Source: Aciduricibacillus chroicocephali
GTDB taxonomy: Bacteria; Bacillota; Bacilli; Bacillales; Amphibacillaceae
Direction of reading: 5' to 3'
DNA length: 64,000 bases
Assembly: GCF_030762805.1 (NCBI RefSeq)
Contig: NZ_CP129113.1
Span: forward strand, 2,618,001-2,682,000
The translations under genes were made by a program, and so were the position numbers. Numbering within the stretch: the first letter of the stretch is position 1; the number at the start of each line of letters is the position of its first letter. Shown piece by piece: positions 8,629-18,742 of the stretch. The notes below the pieces were generated by a model that was not told the DNA's origin, searched no databases, and was given only the letters and a program-made list of their open reading frames with translations.

Positions 8629-9504
8629 CTAGGCCGTCATTTTTTCATTTTTCGGTGACCATATTAAAATACCGATTCCAATGACTAAAAGAAAAATTCC
8701 CGTCCAAGCCGTTATATTCAGAGATTCTTCCAACACAAGGAAACCTAGTAAAGCTGCTGTCATTGGCTCCGCTAGAGCAAATGTCACTGCAGTGGATGGA
8801 GAAACATTGGATAGTCCCTTTGCAAACAGCAAGTATGCAGCACCAGTTGCTACAATACCAAGCTGAAGACTGGCAACCACACCTCTGACACTTCTAATCC
8901 AAGATAAATCATATATCAATAAGAATGGGGATAAGAAGATTGCACTAAGCGTAAATACGATAGCGACCAATGATAAAGAAGAATGATCTCCAGCTATTCC
9001 CCGGCTTATTAACGTGTAACTGGCAAAAGATAAACCAGCCCCCAGTGCCAACAAAATTCCAACCGGATCTGCACTAACCGATTCTTTATCCGCAAACAAT
9101 AAAAGACAACCTATAATTGAAATCCCCGTAGAGAACCACCAGATTCTCGTCGGACGAGTATTTAAATAAGCCCACTCGATCAGCCCTGACAATATCGGAG
9201 CACTTCCAATCGCGACGACTGTACCGATGGCCACCCCCGTCGACGAAACTGCCGAGAAAAATAATGGTTGGTATAAGGCCATGCAAAAAGAGGCACCTAC
9301 TATAGCTTTAATAGGCCAGTCTCTAAGACTGAGCTTCCCTGTCACAAGCACAAGAATTAATAGGAAAAGACCTCCAACTGCTAACCGAACGGCCCCAATA
9401 GAAATCGGATGTGCTGTCTCAGGAGCCAGAGCCTGTGTAGTTCCCGTCGTTCCCCAGAGCATCGCTGCAAATAATATTAGAAATGAAGAAGCTTTACCAC
9501 CCAT
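8629..9504 (-). CDS. EamA/DMT-family transporter
   Basis: A 291-residue protein with ten predicted membrane helices arranged as two EamA halves. The first opens with LILFAAMLWGTTGTTQALAPE. The second ends with EPMTAALLGFLVLEESL, the conserved end of EamA repeats. Relatives export amino acids, nucleosides or metabolites; the substrate cannot be told. The ATG follows TTGGAGTGG. It is first in a likely two-gene unit with csaA. The AraC-type gene just upstream on the same strand is a candidate regulator. Confidence 0.87.
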   Translation of the reverse strand: MGGKASSFLILFAAMLWGTTGTTQALAPETAHPISIGAVRLAVGGLFLLILVLVTGKLSLRDWPIKAIVGASFCMALYQPLFFSAVSSTGVAIGTVVAIGSAPILSGLIEWAYLNTRPTRIWWFSTGISIIGCLLLFADKESVSADPVGILLALGAGLSFASYTLISRGIAGDHSSLSLVAIVFTLSAIFLSPFLLIYDLSWIRSVRGVVASLQLGIVATGAAYLLFAKGLSNVSPSTAVTFALAEPMTAALLGFLVLEESLNITAWTGIFLLVIGIGILIWSPKNEKMTA

Positions 9505-9595
9505 TTAATCCACTCCAACAAAAAATAAAAAAGAATCGCTGAACCTATTGTAGAAAATACACGGACAATTTTCTTCACCAAATTCAACGTTCTTT

Positions 9596-10291
9596 TTATC
9601 CTTTTTGAAGCTTTCTATATTTGTACGGAGGTACCTCTTCCAAATTTACAAACCACCTCGTAAATGATGACGGGTTCTCGAAGCCCAATTCCTCGCTTAT
9701 CTTCGTCATAGACCATCCTGTTGAATGCAATAAATGCTTAGCCTCTTTGAGGCGCAGCTCATTAATATAAGCCTTGAGGCTTTTCCCTGTTTTCTTCTTG
9801 AACCACGATGAATAATAGACTGGATGATAATGCTCCAACTCAGCTAAGATCTCCAATCGGATAGCTTCCTTGTAGTGTTCGTGAATGTAAGCAATTGAAG
9901 CCGGGGCGGACGTTTCCAATTTGCTCGTTACATAACGGGTCAAATCAGCAAGTGAGGACTTATTCCTTCGACTCTCCGACTCTTCCATAAGCAAATAACG
10001 GATGGAATCCCACTGCCGATCCATTGTGATAAACATGCTATCTGTGTCACCCGGCAAGTATTGCGTTGGTATGTCCAAAATTAAAAATTCATTCCGATCT
10101 ACAGATCGATACTTATGCTCACAATTCGGCGGGAGATAAAAACAATGTTCGGGATTCAGATTGATTTCTTGCCACTTTGTTTTAATCTCCAGCGATCCTT
10201 GAAGCGGAAAAAGAAACTGTCCGAACTCATGTTGATGCGCATTAAACTCTCTAGAGTAATTTCTTTTTTCGCAAGTTAGTACATTCTCCAA
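9596..10291 (-). CDS. AraC-family transcriptional regulator with N-terminal cupin
   Basis: A 231-residue regulator. Residues 1-90 form a cupin-like sensor (NAHQHEFGQFLFPLQG, then FYLPPNCEHKY, with histidines that could hold metal or ligand). Residues 135-231 form the double HTH AraC domain, ending with MTKISEELGFENPSSFTRWF. The start is TTG at 10291 after GGAAGGAGAG; the ATG at 10284 is out of frame. It lies about 90 bp upstream of the EamA transporter gene and probably controls it, which is an inference from position. Confidence 0.87.
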   Translation of the reverse strand: MENVLTCEKRNYSREFNAHQHEFGQFLFPLQGSLEIKTKWQEINLNPEHCFYLPPNCEHKYRSVDRNEFLILDIPTQYLPGDTDSMFITMDRQWDSIRYLLMEESESRRNKSSLADLTRYVTSKLETSAPASIAYIHEHYKEAIRLEILAELEHYHPVYYSSWFKKKTGKSLKAYINELRLKEAKHLLHSTGWSMTKISEELGFENPSSFTRWFVNLEEVPPYKYRKLQKG

Positions 10292-10420
10292 TTAGCTCTC
10301 TCCTTCCTTTTCAAATACACGACCTCTTTCGCTCTATGTCACTATTTTATCATTTTCAGGAAAACTTTAAGAATAGTTGATTATAGTCCCTATTAACAAC
10401 GAATTGCGAGGGAAAAATCA

Positions 10421-10546
10421 ATGAAAATGAATAAAAATCACATCAAGTTCGCTATAGATTTGATCATGGTCATTATGTTTGTGTTCTTTTTCAATAAACA
10501 AGTGTTGGGCGGATTCCCTTATCATAAAATAGAGAAAACCTTCTAA
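10421..10546 (+). pseudogene. Short membrane-protein fragment resembling the N-terminus of DUF4405 proteins
   Basis: A 41-codon frame with an ATG after GCGAGGG encodes KFAIDLIMVIMFVFFF followed by NKQVLGGFPYHKI. This resembles the first helix and Gly/His loop of DUF4405 (cytochrome b561-like) proteins, which normally continue through several more helices. Here a stop follows at once and a terminator comes shortly after. It is either a decayed gene or a genuine one-helix small protein; the former seems likelier. Confidence 0.35.
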
Positions 10547-10581
10547 AGCTTAGATGATTTATTAGAACCCTAGACTAACAA

Positions 10582-10628
10582 AAAAGGATAGATGAGCAAT
10601 TTTTCAATGCACATCTATCCTTTTCTTA
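10582..10628. terminator. Strong hairpin terminator
   Basis: AAAAGGATAGATG pairs with CATCTATCCTTTT with a T-rich tail on either strand. It lies downstream of the 41-codon fragment. Confidence 0.75.
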
Positions 10629-10748
10629 TCCTTATATCTAAAAGCTCATAGGTACTGAGCACAATCTGTGTAAAGATGTTATCTTTCGGGTAATCTATCT
10701 TTATACTAAAAGACCGCCCAATTAGCAAAAGGCTATAGTCTATTTAAC

Positions 10749-11102
10749 TTACGATCTACCGGCCTTTTCTGATACGAATTCACTGAACTGGTCTCCCCAG
10801 TCGCAGATAGATGTCACAACAGGCTCCAGAAGATAGCCAATTTCACTAAGTTGATATTCAACTTTTGGAGGAACAACTGGATACACAAATCTATTCACGA
10901 TTTTATCATTCTCCAGCTCCCTCAGTTGCCTGATCAACATGCGCTGGTTGGCATCTGGAAGCTTTTTTTGCAATTCACTTAATCTCAATGGAGACTGCTG
11001 AAGTAGGCACCATATAATTGCTATCTTCCAACGTCCTCCTATAACCGATAAAGCCAAATCCTTGGCAGTATAGTAATCCTTACCTTTATAATTAATAGCC
11101 AT
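10749..11102 (-). CDS. HxlR-family transcriptional regulator of the formaldehyde genes
   Basis: A 117-residue winged-helix protein of the HxlR family (SVIGGRWKIAIIWCLL, then LPDANQRMLIRQLRELEND). B. subtilis HxlR activates the ribulose-monophosphate formaldehyde pathway. Here the gene is divergent from a formaldehyde dehydrogenase gene, with 116 bp between the two starts, so the same signal is plausible. Two cysteines (IIWCLL and ICDWG) are candidate electrophile sensors; that is inference. The shared intergenic region holds CAGTAT-type direct repeats (within 11144-11186) that could be operator half-sites. Confidence 0.88.
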   Translation of the reverse strand: MAINYKGKDYYTAKDLALSVIGGRWKIAIIWCLLQQSPLRLSELQKKLPDANQRMLIRQLRELENDKIVNRFVYPVVPPKVEYQLSEIGYLLEPVVTSICDWGDQFSEFVSEKAGRS

Positions 11103-11182
11103 GTATATTTATTCCCTTCCTTTCGTATGTATAGTGACAAAAGCGTCAGTATTGTACAGGGCATTATATTATGACAGTATAG

Positions 11183-12334
<1,152 letters not shown>

Positions 12335-12338
12335 AATC

Positions 12339-13172
12339 ATGAGTCTTGAATGCATTGATCAGCACCGTTCATTTGGCGGTGAGCAGCGCAAATACAGCCA
12401 TTATTCAGACGTTCTGCATTGTGATATGAAATTCAGCCTCTATTTGCCATCCAATAAAGAGGGGAAGAAGATTCCCCTTATCTGGTGGCTATCTGGTCTG
12501 ACTTGCACAGACGATAACTTCAGCCAGAAGAGTGGTTTTCAGGCACTGGCTGATAAATATCAGGCTGCTGTCATTATTCCTGACACTTCCCCTCGTGGTG
12601 AAGACGTTGCTGATGATGAAGGATGGGATCTTGGTCAAGGTGCAGGATTCTATTTGGATGCCACGCAGGAACCATGGGCAAAGCATTACAAAATGTATAC
12701 GTATATCACTGAGGAATTAACATCCATTGCTACTGAACTGGTCCCTAATTTTTCTGGTGAAGAAAGCATTATGGGGCACTCAATGGGAGGGCATGGCGCT
12801 CTCGTAATCGGTATGAGAAATCCTTCAAGATTCAAGGCGATTTCTGCCTTTGCGCCAATTTCCAGCCCAAGTCAAGTTCCTTGGGGTATTAAAGCATTCT
12901 CTACTTATCTTGGAGATGACAAGACTTCCTGGAAGGAATGGGATGCTTCGGAACTCGTCAAAAAGTCCGGTATGCCACCTATCTTCGTTACACAAGGAGA
13001 CAAAGATCAGTTCTATCCAGGACAGCTGGATGAAACGAACTTCTTGAACAATGCGAAGGAAGCCAATACGGAAGTGAGCTTTAACAAAGTGGAGGGCTAT
13101 GACCATAGCTACTTCTTTGTATCTACTTTCCTGGATGATCATTTCGCATTCCATATAAAACACTTAAGATAA
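12339..13172 (+). CDS. frmB: S-formylglutathione hydrolase
   Basis: A 277-residue alpha/beta hydrolase of the esterase D family. It releases formate and glutathione from S-formylglutathione. The nucleophile elbow is GHSMGG; later residues include the acid in QGDKDQFYPGQ and the His in EGYDHSYFF. The ATG at 12339 follows GGAGAGTG, placed over the stop of the dehydrogenase gene, indicating translational coupling. An in-frame ATG at 12324 overlaps that gene and has no good ribosome binding site. Confidence 0.95.
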   Translation: MSLECIDQHRSFGGEQRKYSHYSDVLHCDMKFSLYLPSNKEGKKIPLIWWLSGLTCTDDNFSQKSGFQALADKYQAAVIIPDTSPRGEDVADDEGWDLGQGAGFYLDATQEPWAKHYKMYTYITEELTSIATELVPNFSGEESIMGHSMGGHGALVIGMRNPSRFKAISAFAPISSPSQVPWGIKAFSTYLGDDKTSWKEWDASELVKKSGMPPIFVTQGDKDQFYPGQLDETNFLNNAKEANTEVSFNKVEGYDHSYFFVSTFLDDHFAFHIKHLR

Positions 13173-13203
13173 TTCCCATTTCAATGTAAAATAGGGAATG
13201 AAA

Positions 13204-13238
13204 GATATCCACATTCAATTGTAATGTGGATATTTTTC
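13204..13238 (+). terminator. Terminator after frmAB
   Basis: ATATCCACATT pairs with AATGTGGATAT followed by TTTTTC. Confidence 0.8.
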
Positions 13239-13308
13239 ATTACTATATTTTGTCATATTATAATTAATGCTACATAAAACAATAAGGCACTAAGGAGGTA
13301 CAGTTTAC

Positions 13309-15567
13309 ATGGATTTAAAAAAAATGCTGGCCGATGCTCATGTTAAGCCATATTTATTAAAAGCTCGTTTCGGAATTGAAAAGGAAGGTCAGCGTGTTGA
13401 CCTGGCAGGGAATCTAGCTGAGACGGATCATCCTGAGTGCATTGCGAAGAGAGATGAACACCCATACATTCAGCGCGACTTCGCTGAGACACAAATGGAA
13501 TTGATCACACCGATCTGCGAGACATTAGAAGACCTGTTTAACTACTTATCAGCCATTCATGACGTTGCCCACCTTACCATGGGCAAGCAAGAAATGCTTT
13601 GGCCTTTAAGCATGCCTCCTCAGCTGCCGAAGAAAGAAGAAGACATTAAGATTGCGAAGTTGAAAAACTTCCAAAGCGTTTTGTATCGCCGTTCCTTATC
13701 CAAGTCCTATGGACGCCGTATACAAATGATCAGTGGCATTCACTTTAACTTTGAATTCGCTGAAGAACTGATTCAGACTCTATTCAATCTCCAATCAGAA
13801 TTTAAGAATTATCGGCAATTTAAAACAGAAATTTATCTTAAGGTAACAAGAAATTATTTGCATTATCAGTGGTTCGTCACTTATTTCTACGGTGCCTCTC
13901 CTTTGAGCGAAAAGAATTTCTTTGATAACGACTGTTTAACTAAGCCAGTAAGAAGCATTAGAAACAGTAAATATGGATATTCCAATCATGACGATGTTCA
14001 CGTCTCTTACAGCAGCATAGAGAAATATATAACAGACCTCACTCAGATGGTTGAAAAAGGTCTGTTAATCGAAGAAAAGGAGTTTTACTCCTCTGTTCGT
14101 TTAAGAGGCGGCCGACAAGTTGCAGATTTAGCAGATCATGGTGTCAGATATATGGAATTGCGGAATATAGATTTGAATCCTTTTGAAACAATTGGAATCA
14201 GCTATGAGCAAGCAGAGTTTCTGCATCTCTTCCTCCTTTATATGCTATGGAAAGATGAAGGCAATCATTGTGATGAGTGGGTAAAAGAAGGTGACGCCCT
14301 TAATGAAGCAGTCGCTCTTGAGCACCCACTATCACATACACAGCTTGAGCAGGATGCCAATGCAATAATTAAAGAGATGGAACAATTGGCCGAAGCATTG
14401 AACTTACCTGTATCAGACACGCTATTTGCTAATTTGAAAGAGATGCTTCAGGACCCGAGCAAGACCTTGGCTGGAAAACTCTATCAGAAGAGCGAAGAAA
14501 GCTGCCAGGCCGACCTCGCCACTTCCATTGCTAAGGAGAATTATAAATCAGCCTGGGATAAACCATATCAATTGACAGGATTTACTGATATGGAATTGTC
14601 CACTCAGATCTTAATGTCTGATGCGATCCAGCAAGGAATTAAGATTGAAATTCTTGATAGACAAGACCAATTCTTGAAGCTTCAGTTTAATGACCGTATT
14701 GAGTATGTGAAAAATGGCAATATGACGAGCAAAGACAGCTATATAGCTACCTTAATTATGGAGAATAAAACAGTAACGAAAAAAGTTCTCCAGCAGCACG
14801 GTTTTCGCGTACCAGCCGGCGAAGAATTTAATCGTATTGAACAAGCACTGCGTTCCTATGACATGTTCTCGACCAAAGCTTTTGTCGTAAAGCCAAAATC
14901 AACTAATTACGGACTTGGCATTTCAATTTTCAAGGATGGCGCAAGTCGTGAAGACTATGAAGAAGCAATCAAAATCGCCTTCCAGGAGGATTCTTCGGTA
15001 CTAGTTGAGGAGTTTCTCAGTGGAACAGAATACCGCTTCTTCGTATTGGATGACAAAGTTCTCGCAATCCTACTGCGTACACCTGCAAATGTCGAAGGTG
15101 ACGGCAAACGTACGATTGAGGAGCTTGTCGCCGAGAAGAATCGTGACCCGCTACGAGGAAGAGATCATCGTACACCTTTGGAGGTTATCCAGCTTGGAGA
15201 AATTGAAAAACTTATGCTGAAGGCCCAAGGGCATAAAATCGATTCAATTCCGAAGAATGGTGAAACTGTCTACTTACGTGAGAATTCCAATGTTAGCACA
15301 GGCGGAGATTCCATTGACGTAACGGATCAGATTTCTGATGATTATAAGAAAATCGCTGTTGATGCCGTCGCTGCCCTCGGAGCTAAGATTAGTGGAATTG
15401 ATCTAATTATTGAGGATATAACTGTTCCCGCATCTGACAAGGGTGCTTATGGCATTATTGAGGCGAACTTCAATCCGTCCATGTACATGCATATTTATCC
15501 TTATAAAGGCGAAGGCCGACGAGTGACGACAGATATCTTGCGGTATGTGTTTCCAGAAATAAATTAA
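13309..15567 (+). CDS. gshF: Bifunctional glutamate-cysteine ligase / glutathione synthetase
   Basis: A 752-residue fusion that makes glutathione in two ATP-dependent steps. Residues 1-460 are the glutamate-cysteine ligase part (RFGIEKEGQRVDLAGN, RDFAETQMELITP). Residues 480-752 are an ATP-grasp domain that adds glycine (FVVKPKSTNYGLGISIF, EEFLSGTEYRFFVLDD, and IEANFNPSMYMHIYPYKGEG at the end). The length matches Listeria and streptococcal GshF. The ATG follows AAGGAGGTACAG. A terminator separates it from frmAB, so it has its own promoter, yet the neighbourhood clearly serves glutathione chemistry. Many relatives use bacillithiol instead. Confidence 0.96.
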   Translation: MDLKKMLADAHVKPYLLKARFGIEKEGQRVDLAGNLAETDHPECIAKRDEHPYIQRDFAETQMELITPICETLEDLFNYLSAIHDVAHLTMGKQEMLWPLSMPPQLPKKEEDIKIAKLKNFQSVLYRRSLSKSYGRRIQMISGIHFNFEFAEELIQTLFNLQSEFKNYRQFKTEIYLKVTRNYLHYQWFVTYFYGASPLSEKNFFDNDCLTKPVRSIRNSKYGYSNHDDVHVSYSSIEKYITDLTQMVEKGLLIEEKEFYSSVRLRGGRQVADLADHGVRYMELRNIDLNPFETIGISYEQAEFLHLFLLYMLWKDEGNHCDEWVKEGDALNEAVALEHPLSHTQLEQDANAIIKEMEQLAEALNLPVSDTLFANLKEMLQDPSKTLAGKLYQKSEESCQADLATSIAKENYKSAWDKPYQLTGFTDMELSTQILMSDAIQQGIKIEILDRQDQFLKLQFNDRIEYVKNGNMTSKDSYIATLIMENKTVTKKVLQQHGFRVPAGEEFNRIEQALRSYDMFSTKAFVVKPKSTNYGLGISIFKDGASREDYEEAIKIAFQEDSSVLVEEFLSGTEYRFFVLDDKVLAILLRTPANVEGDGKRTIEELVAEKNRDPLRGRDHRTPLEVIQLGEIEKLMLKAQGHKIDSIPKNGETVYLRENSNVSTGGDSIDVTDQISDDYKKIAVDAVAALGAKISGIDLIIEDITVPASDKGAYGIIEANFNPSMYMHIYPYKGEGRRVTTDILRYVFPEIN

Positions 15568-15590
15568 GCATTGAATCAGAGAAACATTGA

Positions 15591-15640
15591 AAGGCTGCCC
15601 TCCATTATTTCTATCATGGAGGGCAGCCTTATTAATTTTA
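15591..15640. terminator. Bidirectional terminator
   Basis: AAGGCTGCCCTCCAT pairs perfectly with ATGGAGGGCAGCCTT over a 10-nt loop and serves gshF and the convergent DUF805 gene. Confidence 0.88.
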
Positions 15641-16006
15641 TATTGCTTCATACAAATCAGTTTCTATTTTTGGATTAGGACCATATTTATTCGTTCCTGG
15701 TGTACTATCTAAGCATTGGAAGACTGTCAGAATAATAGGACCTACTAGTGGAATAATATTTATTAACACCCACCAGCCACTTCTATTCGTATCATGTAGC
15801 CTTCTAACGGAAACAGCAAGATTAGGCACAATCATTCCAAAAACATAGACATATCCAATAGCCGCCGGAAGAGTGATAATTTCATTTGAAAATCCAATAA
15901 TAAGTGTGAAAATGTAATTAAAAAGAACGAACATCCAATATTCTTTCCTCCGTGCTCTTCCCTGAAAATCTGCAAAATTCTTTATTGCTTTTATGTACCA
16001 CTTCAT
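15638..16006 (-). CDS. DUF805-family membrane protein
   Basis: A 122-residue protein with four hydrophobic helices. It carries the DUF805 marks: an N-terminal FADFQGRARRKEYWMFVLFN and the central VRRLHDTNRSGWW. The family is widespread (YhaH-like) and its function is not established. The ATG at 16006 follows GGGGGTG. It appears monocistronic and ends at the shared terminator. Confidence 0.88.
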   Translation of the reverse strand: MKWYIKAIKNFADFQGRARRKEYWMFVLFNYIFTLIIGFSNEIITLPAAIGYVYVFGMIVPNLAVSVRRLHDTNRSGWWVLINIIPLVGPIILTVFQCLDSTPGTNKYGPNPKIETDLYEAI

Positions 16007-16125
16007 TGTGTAACACCCCCATATAATGTATATATACCATTATATGGGATTACTGTGAAAACTCAACACGCTGTTCTTCTTACATGAGATTTCTTCCTCT
16101 TAAATTCCGAGCATTAAAATTGGAC

Positions 16126-17292
16126 TTAAGAAATAACTTTCTTTGCCTGCTTTAAATCTGGTCCAGTTCTTCTGATTTTTACACCAAATACATATTGAGT
16201 GATTTTTGTACGCTTAATGATCAAATCATAAATCAACACTGAAAGTATTAAAGTAAGAATCATAATTATAAGAAACTTAGGCATAACCCCAATGTCCAAC
16301 TTGATCATGTAATAACCTACCGCAACGAGTACACTTTGGTGAATAATATAGACCGGAAATGCAGCTTCATTGAAATACGGCAAAAACCTATGTTGGATAT
16401 TCAAATATTTATTCCCAAAGCCGAGAATCGCAATAAGACCTAACAATACATTCAGAGATCTTAAAAAGATCAAAGAGATACCTAATATTGAAAACTCCTT
16501 CACACCTTGATTCTGAGCAACCAAAACTATCCAAAGCGGAGTCGTAATCAGTACGACGATGAGAGCTTTTAACCGAATACGGTTAAACATTTGCTGATAT
16601 CTCTCGTCACTGCAAGTGATATATCCCATGAGAAGGAGAAGAAAGTAATAGAAAGGGTTTTGTCCGCCCGGAGAGGGCAGTTTTAAAGATAAAGTTAATA
16701 CAATAAAAATAAGAATAAAAATGGCTGGATGACTGAGTCTCTTATGAAACTTATCGAAGAACCTCTTCCCTTTTTCACCTTTTATAGTTTGGAAAACAGG
16801 CAGCGCAGCAAAGGATAAGACAAATAAATAAAGAATGAACCATAAGTGTGCTGGTGTAAAAGTGCCAAAGTAACCTGATAAATCACTAAAATCACTGAAA
16901 AAGGATTTTAAGAAAATAAAATAAGAGTCCGGGAATTCCCCAGTATGACTCAAAATTGCAAAGTAGCCTTGAGGTGGGACAATAATTAAGATTCCAAAAA
17001 GGAGTGGTATGAACAATCTCTTAAACCTTTCTTTTATAAAGTGCTCGTTTGATTTCACACGAAGTGCATACCAGCACGCCGATCCCGCTAACCAAAAAAG
17101 CAACGGCATGAACCAAAGATTTGCTACAGAAATAAACCAGCTTAACCCCCAACTTAACTCCTCGTTTTTTACATAAAAAGGATCCCAATGATCAAAGACC
17201 CTTGCAGAGTGAAAAGGGAATAATAATAAGATTCCAAAATTTCTAAGCCAATCAATATCATACCTGCGTGTTACAATGATTTCATTTCCCAT
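16126..17292 (-). CDS. Acyltransferase family 3 (OafA/YrhL-like) membrane protein
   Basis: A 388-residue polytopic membrane protein with about ten helices. It has the family signature near the N-terminus (YDIDWLRNFGILLLFPFHSARVF, with the catalytic-type His) and the NLWFMPLLFWLAG helix. Such proteins O-acetylate surface polysaccharides, peptidoglycan or small exported compounds. No glycan genes are adjacent, so the target is unknown. The ATG follows GGAGGAGAGAG. A c-di-GMP riboswitch lies about 1 kb upstream on the same strand. Whether this gene is in its transcript is open. Confidence 0.85.
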   Translation of the reverse strand: MGNEIIVTRRYDIDWLRNFGILLLFPFHSARVFDHWDPFYVKNEELSWGLSWFISVANLWFMPLLFWLAGSACWYALRVKSNEHFIKERFKRLFIPLLFGILIIVPPQGYFAILSHTGEFPDSYFIFLKSFFSDFSDLSGYFGTFTPAHLWFILYLFVLSFAALPVFQTIKGEKGKRFFDKFHKRLSHPAIFILIFIVLTLSLKLPSPGGQNPFYYFLLLLMGYITCSDERYQQMFNRIRLKALIVVLITTPLWIVLVAQNQGVKEFSILGISLIFLRSLNVLLGLIAILGFGNKYLNIQHRFLPYFNEAAFPVYIIHQSVLVAVGYYMIKLDIGVMPKFLIIMILTLILSVLIYDLIIKRTKITQYVFGVKIRRTGPDLKQAKKVIS

Positions 17293-17513
17293 TCTCTCTC
17301 CTCCATCCCCCTGAGGATGTTGTATGTGGTTATTTAAAACAAAAATATCGTATCCTCATTCATTGATTAGGTCAATTACCTATTCGGGGACAAAAAATTA
17401 TTGAGGCGCTCCCTTCCTTGTTTCAGGAAGGGGCATTCGCGTTCAATGATTCTTGTATATATTCCTTAGAAAAGCAATGGGTTAATTACGCACCTTCCTC
17501 AGAGAGGCTTACA

Positions 17514-17762
17514 TTATCTTAGACTAACGCTCTCCAAAGAACTTCTAACCTTTTCATATGCTTTTTCAAAATTAACTAGCAGTTCTTCCCTCATCGTTTC
17601 GCTGCAAACAAAATCATACAGAAGATCATATTCTATTGCTGAATAGACCACTTCTAAACTTCTTCCAAAAGACAAATTTCGCAATTGTTCTTTAGTCATA
17701 TTAGTTGCTATTTCTTCTTGGAAATACTCGACTGAACCAAATAATACTGTCAAAATAATCAT
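17514..17762 (-). CDS. Small hypothetical protein
   Basis: An 82-residue acidic, helical protein (starting MIILTVLFGSVEYFQEEIA) that I do not recognise. The ATG at 17762 is preceded by AGAAAGG, unusually close to the start. A TTG at 17810 would add 16 residues but has no ribosome binding site. It lies about 70 bp downstream of the zinc-ribbon gene on the same strand, so both may belong to the transcript led by the c-di-GMP riboswitch. Confidence 0.5.
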   Translation of the reverse strand: MIILTVLFGSVEYFQEEIATNMTKEQLRNLSFGRSLEVVYSAIEYDLLYDFVCSETMREELLVNFEKAYEKVRSSLESVSLR

Positions 17763-17831
17763 CACCTTTCTATGTGCATACCATGTTGTGTCATTCAGGT
17801 TAAGGCTCAAGACCGATTAAAAAAATTAAGA

Positions 17832-18014
17832 TTAAATATGCCGACTTTTTTGTTTATCATTATTTAAAATCATCTGAAATAACTTTTTTCTGTGTACTCT
17901 AGCCTCACGACATTTTGAACAATTTAAAAAGCGACCTCCTCTCTCATAAAACTCACTAACACACTTTCGTTCATTGCAATTGAAACAGACTTGCTTCTCT
18001 TTGGTAGCTTCCAT
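17832..18014 (-). CDS. Small zinc-ribbon protein downstream of a c-di-GMP riboswitch
   Basis: A 60-residue basic protein with two CxxC pairs (VCFNCNERKCVSEFYERGG and LNCSKCRE), a likely zinc ribbon. Similar short four-Cys proteins occur in phages and mobile elements, often as leaders to HNH-type proteins, but no nuclease follows here. The ATG at 18014 follows AGAGAGG; a longer frame to 18080 has no such support. It is the first gene after the riboswitch and its terminator, making it the presumed primary target. Function unknown. Confidence 0.55.
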   Translation of the reverse strand: MEATKEKQVCFNCNERKCVSEFYERGGRFLNCSKCREARVHRKKLFQMILNNDKQKSRHI

Positions 18015-18204
18015 CTTATTTCTACCTCTCTTCTTATTAATCTCGGTTCGAGTCTTCAATAGAAGTGCCATTCCTACCAAAACACCATGAGATTAAGAAG
18101 TGTCTCTGCCTCCAGTCCCACTTACTAAATTAATGAAAAACAAAATCCAGACATGAATACCTTCGGGAATATTAATTTTAGTAATTATGTAAATTATTTA
18201 CTCA

Positions 18205-18238
18205 AAACAAAAAAATCCACCAAAAAGATGGTGGATAA
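18205..18238 (-). terminator. Intrinsic terminator of the c-di-GMP riboswitch
   Basis: On the minus strand ATCCACCAT, a short loop, then GGTGGAT is followed by TTTTTTTGTTTT. It sits about 55 nt after the aptamer and well before the next start codon, so it is the likely expression platform. Confidence 0.8.
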
Positions 18239-18290
18239 ATTTAAATCAATGGTTGTTCCTATAACCGATATATAAATTTATTCACAAACT

Positions 18291-18374
18291 TTTGGAAACC
18301 CGGCGATCCTAGTTCACAGAACCTTAGACCCGTAGCTTTGCGTCCTTACCTTTCAGTAAGTTTGCCTTTTTCAT
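18291..18374 (-). promoter_or_regulatory. Cyclic di-GMP class I riboswitch (GEMM) aptamer
   Basis: The minus strand carries the consensus elements in order: AAAGGCAAAC, a stem closed by a GAAA tetraloop, GGACGCAAAGCTACGGG, TCTAAG, a second variable stem, then AGGATCGCCGGGTTTCC. These are the conserved bases of the GEMM-I aptamer, including the tetraloop and its receptor. A terminator follows, so binding of c-di-GMP presumably switches transcription of the downstream small genes. The direction of control cannot be read with certainty. The rest of the 18375-18695 spacer is AT-rich with nothing recognisable. Confidence 0.93.
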
Positions 18375-18695
18375 TTTTCTGTAAATAATTTTAATGAACT
18401 AATTCAGCAGTTACTCTAAAACCCCTTGACAAGTATGGTGTAGTGGCTTTTCCAAAGTAGCTTTATAGAAAATAATACATTGGCTACTCTGATAACATTT
18501 TCAGGGTATCTTATTCGCACTATATAGTCTAATAGACTCCCCTTTATAATATATCGACATTTTTCCACAACTATTTACATATTTTTTAAAACATTTTTTA
18601 TTAAAGCTCGACTTTTAGATAATCACTTAGCACTAATGATAAGAAAAAAGCTACAATAACTGATTAATCTAGACATGCAATAAGTTATACACTTT

Positions 18696-18738
18696 AGAAA
18701 AAAAAAGAATCTTTTCTCATTGTAGAGAAAAGATTCTT
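18696..18738 (-). terminator. Terminator of the MFS efflux gene
   Basis: AGAATCTTTTCTC pairs with GAGAAAAGATTCT; on the minus strand a long T-run follows. It begins four bases after the stop. Confidence 0.87.
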
Positions 18739-18742
18739 ATAT

